In this document: positions 26,381 through 34,001 of the stretch, piece by piece
Position numbering within the stretch: the first letter of the stretch is position 1
How the letters are laid out: every line of letters begins with the position of its first letter
Source of the DNA: Clostridiales bacterium
Lineage (GTDB): Bacteria; Bacillota; Clostridia; Christensenellales; Pumilibacteraceae
Direction of reading: 5' to 3'
Assembly: GCA_022508505.1 (NCBI GenBank)
Contig: JAFLVC010000014.1
Span: 1 to 46,400, forward strand
Length of the DNA: 46,400 bases
Position numbers and translations under genes: made by a program
The notes under the pieces: model-generated
The model's database searches: none
What the model saw: the letters and a program-made list of their open reading frames with translations, nothing else
What the model was told of the DNA's origin: nothing

Positions 26381-27241
26381 ATGAAAATTCGCAAAGCGAT
26401 AATTCCGTGCGGCGGCATGGGTACGAGATTTCTGCCCGTCACAAAGGCGGTACCCAAGGAAATACTGCCCATTATAGACACGCCGGTGCTCAAATACATA
26501 ACCGACGAGATAGTCGACAGCGGCATCGAGGAAATACTTATAATTATCGGCGAGGGCAAGGAAGCCATACGCGAATTTTTCACGGAAAAGCCCAAGCTCG
26601 AAAAAGCGCTTAAAAACAAGCCGCACCTTCTCGAGCTCGTGCGCGATATAAACAAAAAAGCGGATATCAAGTTTGCCGTTCAGCGCGAGCCTAAGGGCAG
26701 CGGCGACGCGGTTTTGCAAGCGAAGGAGTTTACGGGCGACGAGCCGTTTTGCATGTCGAACGGCGACGACCTCATTGTAGCAAGCGTTCCCGTCACAAGA
26801 CAGCTCGCGGACTCTTACGAAAAGATCCCTGGCGTCATTATGGGCGTTCAAAAAATAGCGGAGTCCGAAACCGATAAATACGGCATTGTTGTTCCAAAGA
26901 GCGTCGACGGCCGCGTCGTGTGGTGCGACGGCATGATAGAAAAGCCAAAGAGCAACCCGCCGTCACTGTTTGCCGCGCTCGGCAGATACGTGTTGACGCC
27001 CGAAATTTACGATTATATCGAGCGTTGCGAGGAGGTGGGCGGCGAGATTCGTCTATCCGACGCGATATGCGAGATGATGAAGGACGGCAAAGCCTATGCC
27101 TATGAGTTCGAAGGGAAGCGTTACGACATGGGCGATAAGTTCGGCGCGCTGACGGCGACGGTCGACTTTGCGCTCCAAAACCCCGAATTTAAGGACAAAT
27201 TTGCCGCGTATATAAAAGCGGCGGCGGCGAAATGCGAGTAA
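26381..27241 (+). CDS. galU: UTP-glucose-1-phosphate uridylyltransferase
   Basis: Makes UDP-glucose from UTP and glucose-1-phosphate, feeding cell-surface glycans. The 286-residue protein has the nucleotide-binding start IIPCGGMGTRFLPVTKAVPK, catalytic-site IDTPVLKYITDEI, and EPKGSGDAVLQAKEF. The family-typical length and the late KRYDMGDKFGAL segment are present. AGGGGA precedes the ATG. It is followed, with a 10-base overlap, by a degenerate amidohydrolase-like gene. Confidence 0.95.
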   Translation: MKIRKAIIPCGGMGTRFLPVTKAVPKEILPIIDTPVLKYITDEIVDSGIEEILIIIGEGKEAIREFFTEKPKLEKALKNKPHLLELVRDINKKADIKFAVQREPKGSGDAVLQAKEFTGDEPFCMSNGDDLIVASVPVTRQLADSYEKIPGVIMGVQKIAESETDKYGIVVPKSVDGRVVWCDGMIEKPKSNPPSLFAALGRYVLTPEIYDYIERCEEVGGEIRLSDAICEMMKDGKAYAYEFEGKRYDMGDKFGALTATVDFALQNPEFKDKFAAYIKAAAAKCE

Positions 27242-27861
27242 ATGCGTTTTGCACGGAGCGGATTGACGACGCGCTCGAATATTGCGATAAAGCTGTGTAC
27301 TGCGGCGATGGACTCGTAACGGACAGCCGCGTAGAAGTACTCGGCGTTGGTGGCAAGAGCGGCGGAATATATATTCCGTCGATGTCCGACGAGGACGCGT
27401 TTGCTTCGGCTTGCGATAGGATATTGGCAGAGAATTTAAAGGCTTACGTGCTTGCGGCGTTCGACCTCGAGGAGGCGGGACGGATTGAGGCGCGGTACAA
27501 GCTGTCGCCGATCATGCTGTTGCATAAGTTAGGCGTGTTGAAAAGCTGCACGGTTGTCGGCGGCGTGTGTCTCGACAACGACGACCTCGATTTAATGGCG
27601 CAAGAGAGTGTTCCGCTCGTCGTACTTCCGACTGCGGCGGCGGGATACGGTCATGGGTATGCGCCTGTTTGCGCGGCTGTAGCGCGCGGAATAAGAGTGG
27701 GCGTCGGTACGTTCGACGGCAAGTACAATAAGGCGTGTTCGATAGATTACGAGCTCGAATTTTTGAGACTGACCGCAAATGCGGATATGCGATCGGAGAC
27801 CGCGTTGACAAGGCAAAACCTTGTCGATATAGCAGCATTTTCGAGCGGCGAAAAGCGGTGA
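27232..27861 (+). CDS. Amidohydrolase-like pseudoenzyme
   Basis: A 209-residue protein that aligns by eye with the C-terminal half of TrzA/AtzA-type amidohydrolases (S)PIMLLHKLGVL...LDNDDLDLMAQESVPL...YGHGYAPVCAAVARGIRVGVGT. The HCVHL metal histidine is replaced (VVGGVCL), the GTDG aspartate site reads GTFDG, and the N-terminal HxH half is missing. It should therefore be catalytically inactive. The frame is intact and its start overlaps galU by 10 bases, so it is expressed and translationally coupled rather than an obvious pseudogene. Its role is unknown. Confidence 0.65.
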   Translation: MRVNAFCTERIDDALEYCDKAVYCGDGLVTDSRVEVLGVGGKSGGIYIPSMSDEDAFASACDRILAENLKAYVLAAFDLEEAGRIEARYKLSPIMLLHKLGVLKSCTVVGGVCLDNDDLDLMAQESVPLVVLPTAAAGYGHGYAPVCAAVARGIRVGVGTFDGKYNKACSIDYELEFLRLTANADMRSETALTRQNLVDIAAFSSGEKR

Positions 27862-27914
27862 GAGCAGCGAGCGAGTGCAGTTTTATAAAATTTGCGAAAA
27901 ACGGCTGATTTGAG

Positions 27915-27943
27915 TTGACAAACATTTAATTATTTAGTACAAT
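27915..27943 (+). promoter_or_regulatory. Promoter of tRNA-Leu
   Basis: TTGACA (27915-27920), 17-base spacer, TACAAT (27938-27943), 12 bases before the tRNA. Confidence 0.88.
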
Positions 27944-27955
27944 AATCACAATCGA

Positions 27956-28038
27956 GCGAGGGTGGCGGAATTGGCAGACGCGCACGTTTGAGGGGCGTGT
28001 GGGTGACCGTACGGGTTCAAGTCCCGTCCTTCGCACCA
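27956..28038 (+). tRNA. tRNA-Leu (anticodon GAG)
   Basis: Acceptor GCGAGGG (27956-27962) pairs with CCTTCGC (28028-28034), followed by A and an encoded CCA. The anticodon stem is CACGT/GCGTG with loop TTGAGGG. A class II variable arm (about GGGTGACC) is present, and the T arm is ACGGG TTCAAGT CCCGT. It reads CUU and CUC leucine codons. Confidence 0.96.
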
Positions 28039-28072
28039 AAAGGAAAAAGGGCGTGAAGCCCTTTTTCCTTTT
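28038..28072 (+). terminator. tRNA terminator
   Basis: AAAAGGAAAAAGGGC (28038-28052), loop GTGAA, GCCCTTTTTCCTTTT (28058-28072): a perfect 15-bp stem with built-in T runs directly after the CCA end. Confidence 0.9.
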
Positions 28073-28430
28073 AGTATGAAAATAGATGGTGCTTGAACCC
28101 CTCGGGGCGCGATCGTTAAGCAAACATGCCTGTGGCATGTTTGTAGGGAAGCGCATGAGCGGCTATGCCGAGAAGCGTGCATATTTGCGATAGCAAATAC
28201 TAATCAAGTCTCGTCCTTGCTGCGAAATGAAGCTCCGCTGTCGCGGCATGAAGAATGACGTTCGCTCGCTAATTACGGTGAAACTTCGCGCCTTTTTTAT
28301 TCTTCATTAGAGTTTATGCGCGACTTCATTATTATATTTTACCGACAGTAATCGACGAGAACCATAATATCGATGTAAAGTGATTGTTTAGTATATCAAG
28401 CTATTTTGCATATAAAATCACAAATGAAAA
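28073..28430. other. Gene-free, hairpin-rich stretch after tRNA-Leu
   Basis: No convincing gene. It contains a perfect 10-bp hairpin CAAACATGCC-TGT-GGCATGTTTG (28121-28143), CGGC-TAT-GCCG (28160-28170), TATTTGC-GATA-GCAAATA (28182-28199), a partial copy of the tRNA 3' end (28204-28218), and ATGAAGAAT/ATTCTTCAT (28248-28256 / 28299-28307). It may be a structured RNA or the scar of an element that used the tRNA as a target. Confidence 0.45.
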
Positions 28431-28437
28431 ATTAATA

Positions 28438-28466
28438 TTGACAAACACATCAAAATGTGATAATAT
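28438..28466 (+). promoter_or_regulatory. Promoter of degV-family gene
   Basis: TTGACA (28438-28443), 17-base spacer, TAATAT (28461-28466); GATAAT two bases earlier is an alternative -10. The spacer holds CACAT-CAAA-ATGTG (28446-28459), a small inverted repeat that could bind a regulator. Confidence 0.65.
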
Positions 28467-28510
28467 TCTATGAAATTACGTAACCGCAAAGGCGAGTAAG
28501 GGGGCGCAAC

Positions 28511-29356
28511 ATGAAAATAGCGATAAGCTCTGAATCCACTTGTGATTTGACCAAAGATCTCATCGAAAAGTACGACGTCAAAATCGTTCCCTATAAAATT
28601 CAGATAGGCGAGCGTTCGTTTTACGACGGCGAATTGTCCACTCCCGAAATTTTCGAGCTCGCAGAGCGCACTAAGGAGCTTCCCAAGACCTCGGCGGTCA
28701 ACGAGCACGAGTTCACCGAGCATTTCACAAAGCTCAAACAGGAATACGACGGAATCATTCACATCTCTCTTTCGAGTCACATAACGGCGGCGACGGCAAA
28801 TGCGTCAAGCGTAGCTAAGCAGTTCGAAAACGTTCACGTCATAGACAGCCTTTCGCTTTCCACGGGGCTGGGACTTCTCGTAAGATACGCGGGCATTCTC
28901 GTCGAGAGCGGCGCCGACATCGAAGAGATATGCGCAAAGCTCGAAGAGCGCAAAAAGCATATTCAAGCGAGCTTTGTCATAGAACGGCTTGACTATCTGT
29001 ACAAGGGCGGCAGGTGTAGCAGTCTTGCTTACTTCGGCGCAAACCTTTTGCGGCTTCGCCCCCGAATCGTCATGAAGGACGGGTCGATGCGTTCCGATTC
29101 CAAATTCAGAGGCCCGATTGAGCGCGTGGTGGAAAAATACTGCAAAAGTGTGTTGGAAGATTTCAATACGCCCGACTTGGACTGCGTATTTATCACTTAC
29201 ACGACGGCGACGGACGAGATGGTGGCGGCGGCGCGCACGGCATGCGAAAACGCGGGGTTTAAGAATATCTACGAAACCCACGCCGGCGGCACCATAGCAA
29301 GCCACTGCGGCGGCCACACACTCGGCATTCTGTACTTTAACGACGGCAACAAGTAA
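28511..29356 (+). CDS. DegV-family fatty-acid-binding protein
   Basis: A 281-residue DegV/FakB-type protein. These bind a fatty acid and present it to the FakA kinase. The opening IAISSESTCDLTKDLIEKYD, then ISLSSHITAATANAS, DSLSLSTGLGLLVRYA, the YLYKGGRCS segment and the C-terminal THAGGTIASHCGGHTLGILY are diagnostic. AAGGGGGCG precedes the ATG. The gene stands alone between its promoter and a terminator; no fakA is in the window. Confidence 0.92.
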   Translation: MKIAISSESTCDLTKDLIEKYDVKIVPYKIQIGERSFYDGELSTPEIFELAERTKELPKTSAVNEHEFTEHFTKLKQEYDGIIHISLSSHITAATANASSVAKQFENVHVIDSLSLSTGLGLLVRYAGILVESGADIEEICAKLEERKKHIQASFVIERLDYLYKGGRCSSLAYFGANLLRLRPRIVMKDGSMRSDSKFRGPIERVVEKYCKSVLEDFNTPDLDCVFITYTTATDEMVAAARTACENAGFKNIYETHAGGTIASHCGGHTLGILYFNDGNK

Positions 29357-29405
29357 TCGCACGTTTTAGATTTACTTTGCTTTCAAATACGATATCCTCT
29401 TTGAA

Positions 29406-29445
29406 CGGAAAATGTAGATTTTTTTCGACATTTTTCGTTTTTTTT
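29406..29445 (+). terminator. Terminator after degV-family gene
   Basis: CGGAAAATGT (29406-29415) pairs with ACATTTTTCG (29428-29437) with one G-T pair, then eight T (29438-29445). Confidence 0.75.
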
Positions 29446-29455
29446 CCGCAAGTAC

Positions 29456-29484
29456 TTGAAAACCGCGTAAGAACATGATATAAT
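29456..29484 (+). promoter_or_regulatory. Promoter of AAA+/YbjN operon
   Basis: TTGAAA (29456-29461), 17-base spacer, TATAAT (29479-29484). The leader is about 80 bases. Confidence 0.82.
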
Positions 29485-29569
29485 TTAAAAAATTACGGCA
29501 TGAAACTTGCACAAAGGGGATTTTTCGACGGGTCCGTTTTGCGTTGAGATGTTTATGGGCAGGTAGTAC

Positions 29570-31603
29570 ATGAAAAAATTGACTATAGAATTTGATGGGG
29601 CTTGGGTATTACAGCATCGAGACGACGATGAATTGCCTATTGCAATCTTAAAAAACGAACTGAGCAAATTGTCCGGCGTTCAAGAAAAGGACAGTTCGCT
29701 CACTTCGCTTACTTTGGTTTTTGACGAGCAAAAGGCAGATACGGGCGACATAACAGAGTTAATAAAGAAGCTGATTGCCGACAGATATCCGCAAGACAAG
29801 AGCGATGACATACTGTCTGTTGAAATTGTCGACGTACCCGAAGAAAAAGACGTCAATCAAACGAGCGACGATCCCAGTAGCGGCGAGACCGAAGGCAAAC
29901 CTCAGTCCGGTTCCGATAGTCAGTCGGGGCAACCGAAAGAAGACGGACTTAAGACCGATAATAAAACCGCCGGAGTGTTGCAAAAAATCGACGCGTTGGT
30001 GGGAGCTTTGGAGTTCAAGCGGCTTGCTCACGAGATAGCGGACATCGCCGATGAGGTAAAGAGAACGAACACACAAGAGGTCTTTACCAATTGGTGCTAT
30101 CTTTTTTCTATAGGCGACGGCTGCGGCTTGACTACATATTTGGATTCGCTTGCCGAGCTTATATCGAGTGTGGGGCTGGGCGGAAAGTCGGCGGGTGTGC
30201 GCGAAGAGAGCCTTGCGCCGTACCGCGAAAGCCTTGAACCGTTTGAAGAGGTTATGCGCACGCTCAACGTCGGCAACTCGAAATCGCTCAGGGTGCTATG
30301 CGTCGACATCAGCGAGTGGATGAACCACACCGACAACCACTATTTCAAGCAGTTTTTGCGTGCTGTCGAAAAGCATGCAAACGAGTTTATAGTTGTGTTT
30401 AGGATTCCGTTTGTCGACAAGGACGTCTTGGCGAAAATACGGTATTCGCTGTCCGATTTGCTGAGCGTAAAGACGGTGTCGTTCCCGCCGTTGAATCATG
30501 ATGAAATTCAGGCTTGCGCCGTTTCGGAATTCGATCGGTTCGGTTTTTCGGTCGTCAAGGGCGCATGGAAGTTTATATTCGAGCGTATAGCGGAAGAAAA
30601 GAGCGACGGCAAGTTTTACGGTATCAACACGGTAAAGAAGGTCGTCAGAGAGCTTGTGTATCAAAAGCACCTGTCCAATATCAACAAGACGCACAAGAGC
30701 AGTCAAATAACAATCAACGACGCCAAGGCTGTGACAGGAAACGCCAACAGCTCGAATCTGTCGGGCATGGAACAGCTCGATAAGCTTGTCGGAATTGAAA
30801 GCGTCAAAAAACGCGTGGAAGAAATAATCGCTCAAATCGAGATGTCGATTCAAGACGGTTCGGCGCAGCGTCCGTGCATTCATATGCGTTTCGTCGGAAA
30901 TCCCGGAACGGGCAAAACGACTGTCGCGCGCATCATCGGAAGAATTTTGAAGGACAAAGGTGTTTTGCGCGTCGGCGCTTTCTTTGAGTACGGCGGGCGC
31001 GATTTTTGCGGTCGGTACGTGGGCGAGACGGCGCCCAAAACGACGAGCATCTGCAGAGACGCCTACGGCTCGGTGCTGTTTATCGACGAGGCGTATTCGC
31101 TTTACCGCGCCGATGACGACAGCAGGGATTTCGGGCGCGAGGCTATAGACACTCTGATTGCCGAGATGGAAAATCACCGCAACGATTTGGTTGTGATCAT
31201 GGCGGGGTATGTCGACGACATGAACAAGCTGATGAAGGGCAACCTCGGGCTTGCTAGCAGAATGCCGTACACGATCGAATTTCCCAACTTTACGCGCGAG
31301 CAGCTCTATGAGATTTTCAAGTCGATGGTCAACGAAAAGTTCAAATGCGACAGCGGTTTGCTTGACGCCGCGCGAAAGTTTTTTGACGGGTTGCCCGACG
31401 AAACCTTGTCGTCCAAAGAATTCTCGAACGCTCGCTATGTGCGCAACCTGTTCGAGCGGACCTGGGCAAAAGCAGCCATGCGCTGCCAGTTGAGCGGAAG
31501 CGCGAATGTCACGCTGACTCGCGAGGACTTTGAGCAGGCGAGCGCGGACAAAGATTTTATCAGCACAATGCCTAAAAAAGCCAGGATTGGTTTTAATATA
31601 TAA
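29570..31603 (+). CDS. Tandem AAA+ ATPase, first module inactive, second CbxX/EccA-like
   Basis: A 677-residue cytoplasmic protein. Residues 1-90 are a beta-rich domain I do not recognise, 95-135 an acidic Ser/Gly/Gln linker. Module 1 (about 150-385) keeps the AAA+ layout but has a Walker A reading GDGCGLTT (Leu187 in place of Lys) and a Walker B with Asp246 but no Glu. Module 2 (about 400-660) is intact: GNPGTGKTT (Lys449), VLFIDEAYS (Asp506-Glu507), and the CbxX-type pore and sensor segment FCGRYVGETAPKT. CbxX relatives remodel protein complexes (Rubisco activase, type VII EccA, SpoVK). The client here is unknown; the two YbjN-fold genes that follow are the best candidates. AGGTAG precedes the ATG. 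Confidence 0.88.
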   Translation: MKKLTIEFDGAWVLQHRDDDELPIAILKNELSKLSGVQEKDSSLTSLTLVFDEQKADTGDITELIKKLIADRYPQDKSDDILSVEIVDVPEEKDVNQTSDDPSSGETEGKPQSGSDSQSGQPKEDGLKTDNKTAGVLQKIDALVGALEFKRLAHEIADIADEVKRTNTQEVFTNWCYLFSIGDGCGLTTYLDSLAELISSVGLGGKSAGVREESLAPYRESLEPFEEVMRTLNVGNSKSLRVLCVDISEWMNHTDNHYFKQFLRAVEKHANEFIVVFRIPFVDKDVLAKIRYSLSDLLSVKTVSFPPLNHDEIQACAVSEFDRFGFSVVKGAWKFIFERIAEEKSDGKFYGINTVKKVVRELVYQKHLSNINKTHKSSQITINDAKAVTGNANSSNLSGMEQLDKLVGIESVKKRVEEIIAQIEMSIQDGSAQRPCIHMRFVGNPGTGKTTVARIIGRILKDKGVLRVGAFFEYGGRDFCGRYVGETAPKTTSICRDAYGSVLFIDEAYSLYRADDDSRDFGREAIDTLIAEMENHRNDLVVIMAGYVDDMNKLMKGNLGLASRMPYTIEFPNFTREQLYEIFKSMVNEKFKCDSGLLDAARKFFDGLPDETLSSKEFSNARYVRNLFERTWAKAAMRCQLSGSANVTLTREDFEQASADKDFISTMPKKARIGFNI

Positions 31604-31618
31604 TTTAGGAGGCTTAAA

Positions 31619-32095
31619 ATGTCAGACGAAAAAGAACTAAAACATGCCCAAACAGTTTATTCGACGCTTTGCAATATGTTGGATGAACATGGTTGGCACT
31701 ACGAGAAGCACGATGAGGATCTTTCCATTTCTTGTGCTGCGCAGGGTGACGACTTGCCGATTGACCTCCATGTAGAAGTCGACATGAAGCGCCATCTCAT
31801 CACGCTGTTGTCAAAAATGCCGTTCTCTGTCGCTCCCGAGCGTAGAGCAGCATTGGCTGTAGCCGTCAGTCAGGCGAACAACGGCATGGTCGACGGAAGC
31901 TTCGACTACGACTACACGAGCGGCAGAATTATATTCCGCATGACGTCGAGCTATCTCGACAGCCTTATCGGGAAAGACCTGATGGTCTATATGGTTATGT
32001 GCTCTTGTAAGACGATTGACGACTACAACGACAAATTTCTCATGGTCGCCAAGAGCGAAATGACCAACGAAGAAATTCTCGAATTTATCAAATAG
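31619..32095 (+). CDS. YbjN-domain protein 1
   Basis: A 158-residue protein of the YbjN superfamily, whose fold resembles type III secretion chaperones. Features are an N-terminal helix (AQTVYSTLCNMLDEHGWHY), strands ending in ...GDDLPIDLHVEVD, the conserved NNGMVDGSFDYDYTSGRIIFRMTSS region, and a C-terminal helix pair. A perfect AGGAGG lies 7 bases before the ATG, 15 bases after the AAA+ gene. It is a close paralog of the next gene. It should be cytoplasmic. Confidence 0.85.
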   Translation: MSDEKELKHAQTVYSTLCNMLDEHGWHYEKHDEDLSISCAAQGDDLPIDLHVEVDMKRHLITLLSKMPFSVAPERRAALAVAVSQANNGMVDGSFDYDYTSGRIIFRMTSSYLDSLIGKDLMVYMVMCSCKTIDDYNDKFLMVAKSEMTNEEILEFIK

Positions 32096-32105
32096 GAGGT
32101 TAATC

Positions 32106-32576
32106 ATGGCAGACGAAAAACAACTTAAAAAAGCGCAGACGGTATACGCTTCATTATGCGGAATGCTCGACGAAAAGAGCTGGCACTACGAACAGCACAA
32201 GGAAGATTTAGTCATCACCTTCACGGCGCGGGGTGACGATATCCCCATGCAGTTTATCATTTACATCGACGCAGATCGCGAACTCGTGCGCCTGATGTCT
32301 CCCATTCCCATCTCGTTCGGCGAGGATAAGCGCGTCGAGGGCGCGTTGGCGACCAGCCGCGTCAACTACGCTCTTGCGGACGGAAGCTTCGACTACGATT
32401 TCAAAGAGGGCAAAGTCATGTTCAGAATGACTTCGAGCTACCGCGATAGCTTGATTTCCATGGAGCTGATGAAGTACATGGTCGGTTGCGCTTTGTATAC
32501 GGTGGACGAGTATAACGATAAGTTCCTCATGATTGCAAAGGGCATGATGTCGGTGGACGACCTCTTTTCCAAGTAA
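32106..32576 (+). CDS. YbjN-domain protein 2
   Basis: A 156-residue paralog of the preceding protein (both begin M(S/A)DEK.LK.AQTVY and share DGSFDYD and FRMTSSY.DSLI). AGGAGG at the end of the preceding gene serves it, with a gap of 10 bases. The pair may form a heterodimer, which would explain keeping two copies; that is inference. It is the last gene before a strong terminator. Confidence 0.85.
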   Translation: MADEKQLKKAQTVYASLCGMLDEKSWHYEQHKEDLVITFTARGDDIPMQFIIYIDADRELVRLMSPIPISFGEDKRVEGALATSRVNYALADGSFDYDFKEGKVMFRMTSSYRDSLISMELMKYMVGCALYTVDEYNDKFLMIAKGMMSVDDLFSK

Positions 32577-32610
32577 TCTCGCACTTAGCAATGTTTAAAA
32601 GTTAAAGCAC

Positions 32611-32651
32611 AACAGGCTTACTCGAACGACCGCGTAAGCCTGTTCCTTTTT
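32611..32651 (+). terminator. Terminator of AAA+/YbjN operon
   Basis: Perfect 11-bp stem AACAGGCTTAC (32611-32621) / GTAAGCCTGTT (32634-32644), then CCTTTTT. Confidence 0.88.
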
Positions 32652-32721
32652 GGCGGATTGTACTTACGGATTTGAGACCATACTATATTTGCATCAGATA
32701 TTATTTTGTTGAAAATGCCGT

Positions 32722-32741
32722 CACAAAATTGTTATTTTGTG
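32722..32741. promoter_or_regulatory. 20-bp palindrome upstream of esterase promoter
   Basis: CACAAAAT-TGTT-ATTTTGTG: perfect 8-bp arms, ending 19 bases before the -35 box. The position suits an activator or a repressor site. No following T run makes it a terminator. Confidence 0.5.
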
Positions 32742-32760
32742 CTAATACACTTTAATTTAT

Positions 32761-32789
32761 TTGACATGCAATTGTATATGAGATAAACT
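32761..32789 (+). promoter_or_regulatory. Promoter of esterase gene
   Basis: TTGACA (32761-32766), 17-base spacer, TAAACT (32784-32789). The start at about 32796 rules out the TTG at 32790 as start codon. Confidence 0.6.
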
Positions 32790-32882
32790 TTGCAGATAGA
32801 CATAATTAAGGCGTTTATCGAAAACGCGCGAAGAACGAAAAATATCTCACGACCGACATATCAAAGCTTTTTGTGTGGTAAA

Positions 32883-33953
32883 ATGGAAAAAGACGACGAC
32901 AAATTAAATAGCGGAAAAGTGCGTGCGGAAACATCGACAGACTTGACCGCCGAAACGGTTACGTTTGATATGGCAGAAAACTCCGAGCCTACGATGTCAA
33001 AAGCGGAGCAGCGCAAGAGAAAACGCGCCGCAAAGACGTCGCAAGCTATTTTTCGTGCTATCGATATACTGTTCAGCGCGTCGCAAAACGCTTGCCCTTA
33101 TATTAACGACAAAAACCTCGAAACGATAGACTGCGATGAGGACGTCGTCTATGACGATAAAAACGGTGGCGTCTGCGTAATGGATGTATACCGCGTAAAG
33201 ACCGAGTGCGCCCGGCCCGCCGTCGTGCTCATACACGGCGGAGGTTTTTCGGCGGGCGACAAGAAATACCGAAAGGGGCTTTCGAGGTTTTTTGCTATAA
33301 ACGGATTTACCGTTTTTACTGTCAACTACGGTTTGGCGCCCGACTATGTTTTCCCAGAACCGATAGTTCAGCTTGTAAACGCCGTCAATTTCGTATTTGA
33401 CAACGCAGATCGCTTTGGCATCGACCGCGACCGCATAATCGTAGCGGGCGACAGCGCGGGCGCGTACTACGCGAGTATTGTCGCCACAATCGGCGCTAAC
33501 GGCGATTACGCGGCGGCTTACGGCTGTAAGGTAAAGCCGCGACTCCTCGGCACAGTGCTAAACTGCGGGCTTTATAATATGCAAGTCGTATTGAATTCTA
33601 AATACTTTCTCAACATCGACGACGGCGTGTTGGTAAGCTTTACGGGTGTAAGAAAGAGCGAGTTTAACGACTACAAGTACAAGGACGTGTGCATGCCGTT
33701 CGATTATATCAATAGCGATTTTCCGCCGTCCTTTCTCATCTATTCGCCGAGCGATTTTTTCTGCAAAAATCAAGGCGACGTGCTCAAAGACAGGCTTGAC
33801 GAGCTCGGCGTGTACAACGAGCACTACGAAGCGCGGCACAACAGTGCCATACACTGTTTTTCGCTCAATTGGCGAGGAGAGGATGCATTCGCCGCAAACG
33901 AGCTCATGATGTCGTTCGCAAAGCGGCTCGCAGCGGGCAAAATCAAATTTTGA
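32883..33953 (+). CDS. HSL-type alpha/beta hydrolase (esterase)
   Basis: A 356-residue carboxylesterase-like protein of the hormone-sensitive-lipase group. The oxyanion motif HGGGFSAGD and the nucleophile elbow GDSAGA (Ser191) are intact; the likely catalytic His is in the C-terminal SAIHCF. A charged helical region of about 70 residues (KAEQRKRKRAAKTSQ) precedes the domain and is not typical. There is no signal peptide, so it is probably cytoplasmic. The start at ATG 32883 is the first in-frame ATG after the promoter, but its ribosome site is weak. The substrate is unknown. Confidence 0.82.
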   Translation: MEKDDDKLNSGKVRAETSTDLTAETVTFDMAENSEPTMSKAEQRKRKRAAKTSQAIFRAIDILFSASQNACPYINDKNLETIDCDEDVVYDDKNGGVCVMDVYRVKTECARPAVVLIHGGGFSAGDKKYRKGLSRFFAINGFTVFTVNYGLAPDYVFPEPIVQLVNAVNFVFDNADRFGIDRDRIIVAGDSAGAYYASIVATIGANGDYAAAYGCKVKPRLLGTVLNCGLYNMQVVLNSKYFLNIDDGVLVSFTGVRKSEFNDYKYKDVCMPFDYINSDFPPSFLIYSPSDFFCKNQGDVLKDRLDELGVYNEHYEARHNSAIHCFSLNWRGEDAFAANELMMSFAKRLAAGKIKF

Positions 33954-33964
33954 TATACATTCGG

Positions 33965-33993
33965 TTGACTAATCGCGCCGCGCGGCTTATAAT
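33965..33993 (+). promoter_or_regulatory. Promoter of O-antigen-ligase-like gene
   Basis: TTGACT (33965-33970), 17-base spacer, TATAAT (33988-33993). The predicted start point, about 34000, is one to two bases before the ATG at 34002. Confidence 0.82.
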
Positions 33994-34001
33994 TTAAAGT
34001 A

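Larger units (their letters stand above)
32577..32882. other. Intergenic region between AAA+/YbjN operon and esterase
   Basis: About 306 bases with no gene. It holds the operon terminator (32611-32651), a 20-bp palindrome (32722-32741), the esterase promoter (32761-32789) and a leader of about 87 bases without a strong ribosome site. Confidence 0.7.

Noticed and set aside
27926-28182. Two short minus-strand frames with (R)RTGLEPVRSPTRPSNV-like and EGRDLNPYGHPHAPQ-like text
   Set aside because: These are the well-known spurious proteins read from the antisense strand of a tRNA-Leu.
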